Assembly (NCBI RefSeq): GCF_003431975.1
Contig: NZ_CP027116.1
Location: forward strand, 744,001 to 808,000
Direction: 5' to 3'
DNA length: 64,000 nt
Source: Bacillus pumilus
Lineage (GTDB): Bacteria > Bacillota > Bacilli > Bacillales > Bacillaceae
Part shown: positions 55,525-63,698 of the stretch, one piece after another
Numbering within the stretch: position 1 is the first letter of the stretch
Layout: each line of letters starts with the position of its first letter
The notes under the pieces: generated by a model
The model's input: only the letters and a program-made list of their open reading frames with translations
Databases searched by the model: none
Told to the model about the DNA's origin: nothing
Translations under genes and position numbers: made by a program

Positions 55525-55995
55525 ATGATTCATGTATTATTTGTGTGCCTTGGCAATATTTGCAGGTCACCGATGGCAGAGGCGATGTTTAGAAAACGAG
55601 TAGAAGATGAGGGACTGAGCGAACACTTTGTGATTGACTCAGCAGGCATTGGCGGCTGGCATCAAGGCAATCCTCCACATGAGGGAACGCGAAAACTACT
55701 TGATGAAAAAGGCATCAGCTATGAAGGAATAACTGCAAGACAAATCATGGAGAAGGATATCACCACATACGACTATATCCTTGCGATGGATGCAGAAAAT
55801 GTAGGGGCACTTCGCAGTATAGCCGGCTATGGGAAACATCACTTTATTGGCCGTCTTCTTGATTTTGTAGAAGACGACGATCGAGATGATGTGCCAGATC
55901 CTTATTACACCGGGAATTTCGAGGAAGTCCATGAATTAATTAAAACAGGAATTGACCGATTTTTGACGTATGTAAAGAAAGAGAACGACCTTTAA
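55525..55995 (+). CDS. yfkJ: Low-molecular-weight protein tyrosine phosphatase YfkJ
   Basis: A 156-residue phosphatase. The P-loop VCLGNICRSPMAEAMF (C8-x5-R-S form) is at the N-terminus, and the general-acid loop is DVPDPYYTGNFEEV near residue 122. It dephosphorylates protein tyrosines and has been linked to ethanol stress resistance in B. subtilis. It is the first of three close genes yfkJ-yfkI-yfkH. AGGAGAATG precedes the ATG. Confidence 0.92.
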   Translation: MIHVLFVCLGNICRSPMAEAMFRKRVEDEGLSEHFVIDSAGIGGWHQGNPPHEGTRKLLDEKGISYEGITARQIMEKDITTYDYILAMDAENVGALRSIAGYGKHHFIGRLLDFVEDDDRDDVPDPYYTGNFEEVHELIKTGIDRFLTYVKKENDL

Positions 55996-56010
55996 CTGAA
56001 AGGAGATCAG

Positions 56011-56337
56011 ATGAGATGGAAAAAAAATCAAATCATGCTTCGAGGAGCAGTCATAGGAGCAGCTTGTGGTGCATTGCTCACTTTATTTCATCGACCAACA
56101 AGAATTGCACTTAAAGACAAATGGAATGACTGCCAGCAAAAGCTGGATGAATACCGCCAGGAGCCAGGCAGAATATCGGCTTGCATGAAAGAAAAGATGG
56201 AAGAAACGAAGCAGCTGATGCGAACAGTCTCAGATGATTTGTCATTTTTAAATGAGCAGGTTAATCAGTTAAAGGAAACAACCCCAAGGGTATTAGAAAT
56301 TATTGAAGAAACAAAGGATCACTTTCAATCGAAATAG
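56011..56337 (+). CDS. yfkI: YtxH-like membrane-anchored protein YfkI
   Basis: A 108-residue protein with one N-terminal hydrophobic segment (AVIGAACGALLTLF, near residues 13-27) and a long charged coiled-coil tail (MKEKMEETKQLMRTV, LNEQVNQLKETTPR). The GAACGALLTL start resembles YtxH general stress proteins. It lies 15 bp after yfkJ and about 27 bp before yfkH. GAAAGGAGAT precedes the ATG. Function unknown. Confidence 0.8.
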   Translation: MRWKKNQIMLRGAVIGAACGALLTLFHRPTRIALKDKWNDCQQKLDEYRQEPGRISACMKEKMEETKQLMRTVSDDLSFLNEQVNQLKETTPRVLEIIEETKDHFQSK

Positions 56338-56364
56338 ACAGATTGATCATTGGAGATGAGGCGT

Positions 56365-57183
56365 ATGGGTTTTATTAAAGCGTTAATTGAACGCTTTTTG
56401 CTACATGAAGGACCGGCAAAATCTGCTGAGCTTGCGTATTTTTTCTTGCTTTCTTTATTTCCGTTTCTCATCTTCGTGTTGACACTCGTTGGGTATTTAC
56501 CGCTGACGTCAAAGGATGTCTTGAATGTGATTTCTGGTTATGCGCCAGAAGGAGCGCTTTCAATGATTGAATCCATTGCCGAGCAGACGCTGAATAATCG
56601 TAATGGCGGGTTATTGTCGTTCGGGATTATTGCCGCCCTCTGGTCCGCATCTAACGGCATTAATGCTGTCGTCAGAGCATTTAACCATGCTTACGAAGTT
56701 GAGGAGAATCGTTCCTTCATTCTCGTACGTTTAACATCGATCATCTTAACGATCGCGATGGTGTTGACCATTATTTTTGCCTTGATGCTTCCTGTCTTTG
56801 GCAAAGAACTTGGTTTATTTGTCTCTAATTTAGTCGGGCAGTCAGATGCCTTTCTCACGATATGGACGGCAATGAGATGGATCATTAGTCCGCTGATCTT
56901 ATTGATTGTATTTACATCCTTGTACTATTTTGCTCCAAACATCAGGCTGAAATTGAAATTTGTTCTGCCAGGCGCCATTTTTGCATCGATTGGATGGATC
57001 TTGGTCAGCATGCTGTTCTCATTTTACGTCGGCGAATTTGCCAACTACAGTGCGATGTACGGAAGCATTGGAGGAATCATTATTTTAATGATCTGGTTTT
57101 ATTTAACCGGCATCATGATTATCCTTGGCGGCGAGCTCAATGCGCTTTTACATAAGCGTAAAATCGTACCAGGCAAGCTATAA
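56365..57183 (+). CDS. yfkH: YihY/UPF0761 inner membrane protein YfkH
   Basis: A 272-residue protein with six membrane helices of the YihY family, once mislabelled RNase BN. It has AELAYFFLLSLFPFLIF, GLLSFGIIAALWSASNGINAV and YFAPNIRLKLKFVLPGAIFA. Its role is unknown; a transporter or lipid-related role is suspected. ATG 56365 has GGAG 9 bp upstream; the TTG 56350 is less likely. It ends the yfkJIH group. Confidence 0.85.
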   Translation: MGFIKALIERFLLHEGPAKSAELAYFFLLSLFPFLIFVLTLVGYLPLTSKDVLNVISGYAPEGALSMIESIAEQTLNNRNGGLLSFGIIAALWSASNGINAVVRAFNHAYEVEENRSFILVRLTSIILTIAMVLTIIFALMLPVFGKELGLFVSNLVGQSDAFLTIWTAMRWIISPLILLIVFTSLYYFAPNIRLKLKFVLPGAIFASIGWILVSMLFSFYVGEFANYSAMYGSIGGIIILMIWFYLTGIMIILGGELNALLHKRKIVPGKL

Positions 57184-57247
57184 AGAAATCCGGGCATCCT
57201 AAAGAAGAACGAACAAGTTCAATCTGAATGGATGGGGGAAATCACAT

Positions 57248-57355
57248 ATGTCCAAACAATCGAAAAAAGGCGGAAGCAATACGAAACAAAACAAAGGCCA
57301 TCAGCCTAAGCACAAAACAAGCGGCAGTGCGAACGGGCAAAATGGATATCATTAA
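57248..57355 (+). CDS. Small basic Lys/Gly/Asn-rich peptide, 35 aa
   Basis: The frame MSKQSKKGGSNTKQNKGHQP, then KHKTSGSANGQNGYH, has GGGGGAAA upstream and ends at a strong terminator. The composition (Lys, Gly, Asn, Gln, Ser; no hydrophobics except near the end) is like minor small spore proteins or unstructured stress peptides. I cannot name the family. Confidence 0.6.
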   Translation: MSKQSKKGGSNTKQNKGHQPKHKTSGSANGQNGYH

Positions 57356-57360
57356 ATGAA

Positions 57361-57395
57361 AAAAACTCCTCTGCAATAGGTGCAGGGGAGTTTTT
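57361..57395. terminator. Bidirectional terminator
   Basis: AAAAACTCC(T)CTGCA pairs with TGCAG(G)GGAGTTTTT around ATAGG. It separates the small basic peptide gene from the acetyltransferase remnant. Confidence 0.9.
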
Positions 57396-57398
57396 AGC

Positions 57399-57563
57399 TT
57401 ACGATCGTCTATATCGCTTAACTATGGTTTTGCATTGATGGACCCATGGAAGCCATTGTCCTAAATGAGCCTCGTTCTCTTGAATTAGTTTCAATAAAGT
57501 GTCTGCATCATCTAATAGTAGTGATGCCAAAGTCAATTCTTTTGTGACAGCGTAAGTAAACAA
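57399..57563 (-). pseudogene. Truncated GNAT acetyltransferase (N-terminal remnant)
   Basis: On the minus strand TTG 57563, preceded by GGAGGGCGACC, opens a 54-codon frame. It contains LLLDDADTLLKLIQENEAHL and GQWLPWV, the N-terminal signature of RimJ/RimL-type N-acetyltransferases (normally about 180 residues). The acetyl-CoA-binding part is missing, and the frame ends in a basic tail (KRYRRS) at a terminator. It is probably a decayed gene. It lies 15 bp downstream of yfkF and could be translated. Confidence 0.55.
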
Positions 57564-57578
57564 AGGTCGCCCTCCATT

Positions 57579-58742
57579 TTAATGACTTTCAACCACTGCT
57601 TTCGTCCGACCGAACCGAACGCAGCAAAATACGAATAAAATGACGATGCTGACAAGGTAAAGTAAATTCATTCCTTCAAACGTTTGCACAAAGAATCCTC
57701 CGAGAACCGGTCCGAGAATACTCCCTGCGCTAAATGCCATCCCGCACATCAAATTCCCAGCAGGAAGCAGATGCTTCGGCAACAAGTCGGTCATATAGCT
57801 GATGCCAAGTGAGAAAGTTGAGCCTACAGCCATTCCAGCAATAAAGAAACAAATCGCCACAGCCAAAATCGATTGAATAAAAATCCCTGCTAATAGGAAA
57901 AAGAATGATCCAACGAGTGTGACACATAAAATGATGCGGCGTCTCCCAAACCGGTCGCTGAGCATCCCGAGAGGCAGCTGAAAGACAATGCTTCCAATGG
58001 CGAACGCAGGTAAAATAAACGCCACTGCATCTACTGTCACCCCGCTTCTAAGTGCATATACAGGAAAGTTACTATTGAGTGTCGTTTCTAAAAAACCATA
58101 GCAAAACGGCATCATAAAAGCGACCCAGCCAAATTGAAAGGCTTTCTTAAAGCGCTTCAAACTATTTGTCTGCTCTGACGTCTGCACTTCTCCTGTATCT
58201 GGATATGTATTTTTCAACACGAAAACAAGCAGCCAAATACATAAACTAACGGCTCCTGAAACAATAAAAGGCAACGATGGATTGATCTCAATCAGTGGTG
58301 TTAAAAAAGGTCCGGCAGCAAAACCGAGTCCAAAGGATAACCCGTACAATGAAATATTTCGCCCGCGATTTCTCGATGACGAAGCATAAGTTACCCACGT
58401 CTGTGTAGAGAAATGCAGCATGTGATCACCGATCCCGATCATGAGCCGCAAAAAGAACCAGACGACATAAGATTCTATAAACACAAAGCTAAACAAGCTC
58501 AAAAAGACAGCAGCGCCCCCAATGACAATTAACGGTTTAAACCCAAACCGGCGAAGCGGTGCTTCCATAAAAGGAGACGCAAGCAGTACGCCGAGATATA
58601 AGCCAGTGGCATGCAGTCCGTTTAACGTAGGAGAAGTGCCGGCATGTTCAAAAATAATCGAAATAACAGGCAGTAATGCTCCTTGTGAAAAACCAGATAC
58701 GGATACAAGTAAAATTAAAATCATAAAGTGAATTCTCGACAT
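57579..58742 (-). CDS. yfkF: MFS transporter YfkF
   Basis: A 387-residue permease with about 12 membrane segments. MFS signatures: the loop in MLSDRFGRRRIILC, and GLSFGLGFAAGPFL in helix 5. It matches B. subtilis YfkF in position and size. The substrate is unknown. AAGGAGC precedes the ATG. It is divergent from the OsmC gene, 75 bp away. Confidence 0.82.
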   Translation of the reverse strand: MSRIHFMILILLVSVSGFSQGALLPVISIIFEHAGTSPTLNGLHATGLYLGVLLASPFMEAPLRRFGFKPLIVIGGAAVFLSLFSFVFIESYVVWFFLRLMIGIGDHMLHFSTQTWVTYASSSRNRGRNISLYGLSFGLGFAAGPFLTPLIEINPSLPFIVSGAVSLCIWLLVFVLKNTYPDTGEVQTSEQTNSLKRFKKAFQFGWVAFMMPFCYGFLETTLNSNFPVYALRSGVTVDAVAFILPAFAIGSIVFQLPLGMLSDRFGRRRIILCVTLVGSFFFLLAGIFIQSILAVAICFFIAGMAVGSTFSLGISYMTDLLPKHLLPAGNLMCGMAFSAGSILGPVLGGFFVQTFEGMNLLYLVSIVILFVFCCVRFGRTKAVVESH

Positions 58743-58817
58743 AAGAAGCTCCTTACAAGTTCATATTTTCATCGTACAATGGAACCATAGGGGTTTCAAT
58801 AGAAAGGTGGATAAGGA

Positions 58818-59195
58818 ATGAAACTAATATACGAATCTGAACGGTGGATCGCAGGTACAGGTGACAGGCAGCTGTCTATCTCAGGGAAAGAAGAAACTGG
58901 GTACAGGCCATATCAATTGTTCACCTCAGCTATTGCAGGCTGCTTTGGAGAAATACTCATTCATGTATGCCAGAAAAAGCGAATATCCTATGAAGGGCTG
59001 ACGATCATACCTGAAACGACTAGAGGAGGTACTGTAAATAAAATCACTCGCATTCATTTACATATCGTTTTTGGACACATCAGTACTTCTGATGAACAAA
59101 TAAATAAAGTTCTTACACTTGCTTTGAAGCATTGTTCGATGGTGCAGTCCGTGAAAGGAAGTATTGAAGTCACCTTCTCCCACGAGCGAATCTAA
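58818..59195 (+). CDS. OsmC-family protein
   Basis: A 125-residue OsmC/Ohr-fold protein with the two redox cysteines in SAIAGCFGEILIHVC near residue 41 and LKHCSMVQSVKG near 105. The GYRPYQLFTSAIAGCF stretch is the family helix start. Such proteins reduce organic peroxides or bind thiol compounds; the exact substrate is not known. GAAAGGTGGAT is upstream. It is followed by yfkE after about 64 bp. Confidence 0.8.
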   Translation: MKLIYESERWIAGTGDRQLSISGKEETGYRPYQLFTSAIAGCFGEILIHVCQKKRISYEGLTIIPETTRGGTVNKITRIHLHIVFGHISTSDEQINKVLTLALKHCSMVQSVKGSIEVTFSHERI

Positions 59196-59259
59196 ATGTA
59201 TATGAAGCCGGCACTCACGAAAGAATAACAGTCAGACATATGTAAAGGAGAATGGCTGT

Positions 59260-60324
59260 ATGAATCGTTTGTTTCTTGTGATTGTCGCAATTGGTGTACC
59301 GCTTTCGGTGATTGGGAGTTTCCTTCATTTCCCGCAAGTCATCATGTTTACTGTGTATTGCATCGCGATTATTGGTCTTGCTAGTTTTATGGGAAGAGCT
59401 ACAGAAAGTCTTGCCATCATAGCGGGACCTAGAATTGGTGGACTTTTAAACGCCACATTTGGAAATGCGGTGGAGTTAATTATTTCGTTTTTTGCATTAA
59501 AGCAAGGGCTGACGGCAATCGTACTTGCGTCCTTAACTGGATCAGTCATCGGTAACTTACTGCTTGTAGCCGGGCTGTCTTTTTTCGTTGGCGGATTAAA
59601 ATATAAGCGCCAAGTGTTCAATGTCCACGATGCAAGGCACAACTCGGGCTTGCTTATGTTTGCCATTATTGTGGCGTTTGTCATCCCAGAAGTGTTTTCG
59701 GTGGAGATGGAAGAGGGGAGGCAATTTGTTTTAAGTATTGGAATTAGCATTGTGATGATTTTGCTTTATGTTGCAGCGCTCTATTTCAAACTGGTCAGCC
59801 ACCGCGGAGTCTATGTTGCCAAGCAGGAGAGCATGGACGGGGAAGCGGAGACGGAAGAAACACCTGAATGGTCAGGTAAGTTTGCCACTTTGATTTTGCT
59901 GCTGGCGACGATTGCCGTTGCGTACATTTCAGAGCGTCTCGTTCATACATTTGATACGGTGGGAGAACAATTTGGCTGGAGTGAGCTGTTTATCGGAGTC
60001 ATTATTGTGGCCATTGTCGGAAACGCCGCAGAACATGCCTCTGCTGTCATTATGGCGTATAAAAACAAAATGGATGTCGCAGTGGAAATTGCTTTTGGCT
60101 CTACGCTTCAAGTTGCGATGATGGTGGCGCCAATCCTTGTCATCAGCTCGCTATTTTTTGACAAGCAGATGCCGCTCATTTTCTCTTTGCCAGAGCTCAT
60201 TGCGATGGCATCCGCTGTATTACTCACAGTCATTTTATCAAATGACGGAGATACCAATTGGTTTGAAGGCGCCACATTACTTGCTGCCTATTTCATTATG
60301 GCGATTGGATTTTTCCTTTTATAA
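59260..60324 (+). CDS. yfkE: Ca2+/H+ antiporter ChaA-type YfkE
   Basis: A 354-residue CaCA-family exchanger with 11 helices and the two alpha repeats: GGLLNATFGNAVELIISFFA near residue 65 and VGNAAEHASAVIMAYKNKM near 250, each with the conserved GNxxE acid. An acidic loop (ESMDGEAETEETPEW) separates the halves, as in B. subtilis ChaA, for which a crystal structure exists. It exports Ca2+ in exchange for H+. AAAGGAGAATGG precedes the ATG. Confidence 0.92.
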   Translation: MNRLFLVIVAIGVPLSVIGSFLHFPQVIMFTVYCIAIIGLASFMGRATESLAIIAGPRIGGLLNATFGNAVELIISFFALKQGLTAIVLASLTGSVIGNLLLVAGLSFFVGGLKYKRQVFNVHDARHNSGLLMFAIIVAFVIPEVFSVEMEEGRQFVLSIGISIVMILLYVAALYFKLVSHRGVYVAKQESMDGEAETEETPEWSGKFATLILLLATIAVAYISERLVHTFDTVGEQFGWSELFIGVIIVAIVGNAAEHASAVIMAYKNKMDVAVEIAFGSTLQVAMMVAPILVISSLFFDKQMPLIFSLPELIAMASAVLLTVILSNDGDTNWFEGATLLAAYFIMAIGFFLL

Positions 60325-60390
60325 TCTTTTGTGGATAAGGGACGTCTTTGCGGAAAATACTATGGAAAATGAATGAGAAAGAGTGATGAT

Positions 60391-61173
60391 ATGAAAAAGA
60401 TGCCCCGCATCATGTTTGTTGTTCTCTTATCCTTAAGTTTTCTATACAGCTCTCCGCTAGAGGCGGCGAAGCCATTTAAAGTGCCTTCCTCTGTCGCTAG
60501 TATCTCCAAGGAGAATACGTATCCGAACGCGTCACAGGATCAACCGCTGCTCCAGCCGAGCGAGCTGACAGCCGAATTATTTAAAACAACGAATGTGCCG
60601 ATTGAAAATACCCATTTGATCAAAATGCTGAATGAGTCCAGCATTTCAGGGACGCCATTAGCTGTTGGTTACCGGGCGACCATTTTCCTTGGAAGATGGG
60701 CACTGAGCTACGATTCAAACGAAACGGTCGCCAACTGGGAATACAAAAAAGTAAATACGAATCACATTGATAACAGAGGCGGCAACAAAACGGCTATTGG
60801 CAAATACGTTCAAAAGCAGCAAGTAAAAGTGAGCGGCGGGCTCACAGCAAAGGTGCCAAGCCCAGAAGATGTAAAAACATTAATGATGCAAAAAGCCATT
60901 CAAAAGACAAAGCTGCCCCTCGCTTTTGACACCGTGATTGGCGCAGGAACAAAACGAGATCAGTCATACCATGTCTCCCCGAAAAAAGCAGCGTCGCTTC
61001 ATGCCTATGCACCAGCGATTAATGAAAAAGGGAAGGTGACATACGGAGAAGTGTACCTTGTACTAAAAGGAAATAAACGAAAACTCGTCGTAAAAAATGT
61101 GACCTCGCAAGGAATCGGCGCTTGGATTCCTGTTCAGGATCATCTGACGTTTGGGTTTCAAGGGATGAACTAA
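60391..61173 (+). CDS. yfkD: Secreted YfkD-like protein
   Basis: A 260-residue exported protein: signal segment at residues 5-24 (MFVVLLSLSFLYSSPLEAA), then the conserved VASISKENTYPN, SISGTPLAVGYRATIFLGRW, NWEYKKVNTNHIDNRGG, FDTVIGAGTKRDQ and VTYGEVYLVLKGNKRKLVVK. It matches B. subtilis YfkD (264 aa). Function unknown, probably in the cell envelope. ATG 60391 gives the best signal peptide; ATG 60373 adds six charged residues. Confidence 0.85.
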   Translation: MKKMPRIMFVVLLSLSFLYSSPLEAAKPFKVPSSVASISKENTYPNASQDQPLLQPSELTAELFKTTNVPIENTHLIKMLNESSISGTPLAVGYRATIFLGRWALSYDSNETVANWEYKKVNTNHIDNRGGNKTAIGKYVQKQQVKVSGGLTAKVPSPEDVKTLMMQKAIQKTKLPLAFDTVIGAGTKRDQSYHVSPKKAASLHAYAPAINEKGKVTYGEVYLVLKGNKRKLVVKNVTSQGIGAWIPVQDHLTFGFQGMN

Positions 61174-61216
61174 AACAGTCATCTCCTCTTATTAAGAGAG
61201 GAGATGACTGTTTTTT
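61172..61216. terminator. Bidirectional terminator between yfkD and the small membrane protein
   Basis: AAAACAGTCATCTCCTCTT pairs with AGAGAGGAGATGACTGTTTT around ATTA, a very long stem. Confidence 0.92.
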
Positions 61217-61217
61217 G

Positions 61218-61370
61218 TTAATTGGATTTATCTTTTTTCCCTTTCAATTCACTTTTGTAAAAGTCAAAGATGTTATATAAATACCATGGGATGAAGAGAA
61301 TGAAGATAATTGTTGTTAATATCATGAAGTTGCTGGAAATAAAACTTAGCCCAATCATAGGAATGATCAT
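61218..61370 (-). CDS. Small single-helix membrane protein, 50 aa
   Basis: The frame MIIPMIGLSFISSNFMILTT, continuing IIFILFIPWYLYNIFDFYKS and a lysine-rich end (ELKGKKDKSN), has AAGGAG upstream. One long or two short membrane helices are predicted, with a positive cytoplasmic tail. It ends at the strong shared terminator. I do not recognise it. Confidence 0.6.
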   Translation of the reverse strand: MIIPMIGLSFISSNFMILTTIIFILFIPWYLYNIFDFYKSELKGKKDKSN

Positions 61371-61444
61371 AAATCACTCAGCTCCTTAAAGAGTTGTATA
61401 AATTGTCATTCTATTTATATATTACATGTTTTTGGAAAATAAAA

Positions 61445-61491
61445 AAGCCGTAGTAGAAGTTGATCAAATCGAACAACTTCTACTACGGCTT
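61445..61491 (-). terminator. yeeI terminator
   Basis: An 18-bp stem, AAGCCGTAGTAGAAGTTG with its complement, around ATCAAATCGAA; on the minus strand it ends in TTTTTTAT after the yeeI stop. Confidence 0.92.
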
Positions 61492-61498
61492 CATTGTT

Positions 61499-62218
61499 TT
61501 ATTCCCCTAAATCCACATTATGATAAACCTGCTGCACATCTTCAAGCTCTTCTAATACATCGATTAGTTTCTCGAATTGTTCTTTAGATTCATCATCTAA
61601 TGTCACTTCATTTTGAGGAAGCATTGTGATTTCAGCGACAGTAAATTCTTCGACGCCGGCTTGTTTGAATGCTTCTTGTACTTGATGGAATTGATCTGGT
61701 TCAGCGTATACAATCACTGTTTCATCTTCTTCCATGATGTCACGTACATCAACGTCTGCTTCCATTAAAAGCTCAAGCGTCTCTTCTTCACTTTTTCCTT
61801 CGACACCGATGACAGCTGTTTCGTCAAACATGTAGGCAACAGAGCCGCTTACGCCCATGTTTCCACCGTTTTTCCCGAAGGCCGCACGAACATCTGACGC
61901 TGTACGGTTCACGTTATTAGTGAGGGCATCAACGATTACCATCGACCCGTTTGGACCAAATCCTTCGTAGCGCAGCTCATCGAAATTCTCTTCCGCACCG
62001 CCTTTGGCTTTTTCAATGGCACGGTCTACAATGTGTTTTGGGACACTATATGTTTTTGCACGTTCTAGGACAAAACGAAGTGCTTGGTTTGATTCTGGGT
62101 TTGGCTCACCTTGTTTGGCAGCCACATAGATTTCACGCCCGAATTTTGCGTAAATACGACTTGTACTGGCATCCTTTGATGCTTTCTTTTCTTTAATGTT
62201 GTTCCACTTACGACCCAT
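61499..62218 (-). CDS. yeeI: YebC/PmpR-type protein YeeI
   Basis: A 239-residue protein of the YebC/TACO1 family: [78 protein letters not shown]. YebC proteins were annotated as transcription regulators, but recent work ties the family to relief of ribosome stalling. ATG 62218 gives the family length; GTG 62227 lies in the AGAGTGA region. In B. subtilis yeeI lies elsewhere, so its place here is a rearrangement. Confidence 0.92.
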   Translation of the reverse strand: MGRKWNNIKEKKASKDASTSRIYAKFGREIYVAAKQGEPNPESNQALRFVLERAKTYSVPKHIVDRAIEKAKGGAEENFDELRYEGFGPNGSMVIVDALTNNVNRTASDVRAAFGKNGGNMGVSGSVAYMFDETAVIGVEGKSEEETLELLMEADVDVRDIMEEDETVIVYAEPDQFHQVQEAFKQAGVEEFTVAEITMLPQNEVTLDDESKEQFEKLIDVLEELEDVQQVYHNVDLGE

Positions 62219-62349
62219 CCTATTCACTCTCTTTCACTTAGAAAATACACAGTATGAGGGTCCCCATGCTGCATGAAATCATTCTGCTTTCTATTATACA
62301 TGAATCAGTCAAGAGGATAGAAGTCAGAGGGCTGAAATGAAGAGAATTG

Positions 62350-62751
62350 TTAGCTGATGTGGCCAAGCTGTTCAAGCGTTTCATGTTTTTCATGAGCCCG
62401 GGTCAGCTCGTCACATCGAATGATCCTGTCATCTAATAACGTGAAAAGAGCCATGACATCAATGAAACCCTCGTCTCCGCTTGCCAGTTCCACATGTACA
62501 GTGTAACGAAAACACCCTTGCTGCGTTTCTTCATCAAATAACACATCATAAAAAGCGGGGATCTCAAGCTGTTTTGTCACTTCTTTTAATGTGGATAGAT
62601 GCTTTTTAAACTCATCAAGTGTCGAAACCTTTCCATCTGTTACTTGCTGATAATCAGGTGAAAAATAAGCCTCTACTTTTTCGATATTGAATTTGATTAA
62701 AACCTCTTCATACATCTCTTTAATAAATGATAGCGCCTCTTTTTTTGTCAT
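62350..62751 (-). CDS. SnoaL/NTF2-like protein
   Basis: A 133-residue protein with a SnoaL-type cone fold: KFNIEKVEAYFSPDYQQVTDG, DEFKKHLSTLKEV, and the strand FRYTVHVELASGDEGFIDVMALFTL. No catalytic residues can be assigned. AAAGGATG lies upstream. Two palindromic operators precede it, so it is a regulated gene, but no regulator is adjacent in the window. Confidence 0.65.
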   Translation of the reverse strand: MTKKEALSFIKEMYEEVLIKFNIEKVEAYFSPDYQQVTDGKVSTLDEFKKHLSTLKEVTKQLEIPAFYDVLFDEETQQGCFRYTVHVELASGDEGFIDVMALFTLLDDRIIRCDELTRAHEKHETLEQLGHIS

Positions 62752-62774
62752 GAATCAACATCCTTTCTTTTATA

Positions 62775-62815
62775 TTAACTGGTTAACTATATTTCATTAT
62801 AATTAACCAGTTAAC
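62775..62815 (-). promoter_or_regulatory. Twin TTAAC-N2-GTTAA operators upstream of the SnoaL-like gene
   Basis: TTAACTGGTTAAC (62775-62787) and TTAACCAGTTAAC (62803-62815) are each palindromic and are mirror images of each other, 28 bp apart. The form suits a TetR- or MarR-type repressor. They lie 24-64 bp upstream of the start. Confidence 0.6.
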
Positions 62816-62830
62816 AAAAAACAATCAAAA

Positions 62831-62861
62831 AAAATAACCCCATCACGAATGAGGTTATTTT
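62831..62861 (-). terminator. yfkC terminator
   Basis: AAAATAACC(C)CAT pairs with ATG(A)GGTTATTTT; on the minus strand it is followed by a T-run. It overlaps the last codons of yfkC. Confidence 0.8.
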
Positions 62862-63691
62862 GCAGTCTGGGGATAAACGAGATCTTCAAGCAATTTGACA
62901 TCATGCTGATGAAGTTGTTTGATCATTTCTTTTCGGACAGCGAGGGCAGCATCGAAGTATTTTTCGTCTTCGACCATTCCTTTCACTGTAATCTCAATCC
63001 CGCGGTTCAGCTTGTTAAGGCCCATAATACCATGGACTTGAAAGGGTTCGATGGCGTTTTGAAATTCATCTTTTTTGAGAAAATCATGATGCATCTGATT
63101 GAGATTGTCACAAGCTGTTTCGAGTGCTTGAAAGGCTGTGTCTGGGTTTTGATTCACACTCATTAACACAGATTCCGTTATCCGCATGTAGTGTATGTTA
63201 TAGTTTTGAATTTGCCGGATGTCTCCATTAGAAATGGTTAACAGCTTGCCGCTCCATTCTCTAATTTGCAAAGAGCGGAGACCAATCTCTTCAATCGTTC
63301 CATTAAAGAGGTTATTCACTGTTACATAATCCCCTTTATGAATCTGACGTTCATAGATGAGAAAAATCCCTGCTAAAATATCGCGAATCAGCGTCTGGGC
63401 GCCAAAACCGATGACGATCCCAGCAACACCAGCACCCGCAAGAATTTTTCCGAAGTCATGAAAGAAGAGAGAGATGACATAGAACACAAAGCAAATCGAA
63501 GCAGTGTATTTCGTGACAGACTTGACCAAGCTCTCGATCGTTTGCTTCTTCTTGTCCTCTATAAACTCCGTTCGCTTAAAGAAAATTTGAAGTGCCTTGT
63601 TAATCATAAAGACGGCAAGCCAAAGAATGAGTCCAACAAGGAGAATTTCAATGTATTTGTTCTTGATTATTGTTAGAAAAGTATCGTCCAT
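62855..63691 (-). CDS. yfkC: MscS-family mechanosensitive channel YfkC
   Basis: A 278-residue protein with an N-terminal membrane region (about residues 13-35, 57-78 and 85-108), the pore-lining helix GKILAGAGVAGIVIGFGAQTLIRDILAG and the MscS beta domain (GDYVTVNNLFNGTIEEIGLRSLQIR). It releases solutes on osmotic downshift. It matches B. subtilis YfkC in place and size (about 280 aa). It stands 8 bp after the yfkAB gene and is probably cotranscribed with it. Confidence 0.9.
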   Translation of the reverse strand: MDDTFLTIIKNKYIEILLVGLILWLAVFMINKALQIFFKRTEFIEDKKKQTIESLVKSVTKYTASICFVFYVISLFFHDFGKILAGAGVAGIVIGFGAQTLIRDILAGIFLIYERQIHKGDYVTVNNLFNGTIEEIGLRSLQIREWSGKLLTISNGDIRQIQNYNIHYMRITESVLMSVNQNPDTAFQALETACDNLNQMHHDFLKKDEFQNAIEPFQVHGIMGLNKLNRGIEITVKGMVEDEKYFDAALAVRKEMIKQLHQHDVKLLEDLVYPQTAK

Positions 63692-63698
63692 CTATCGG

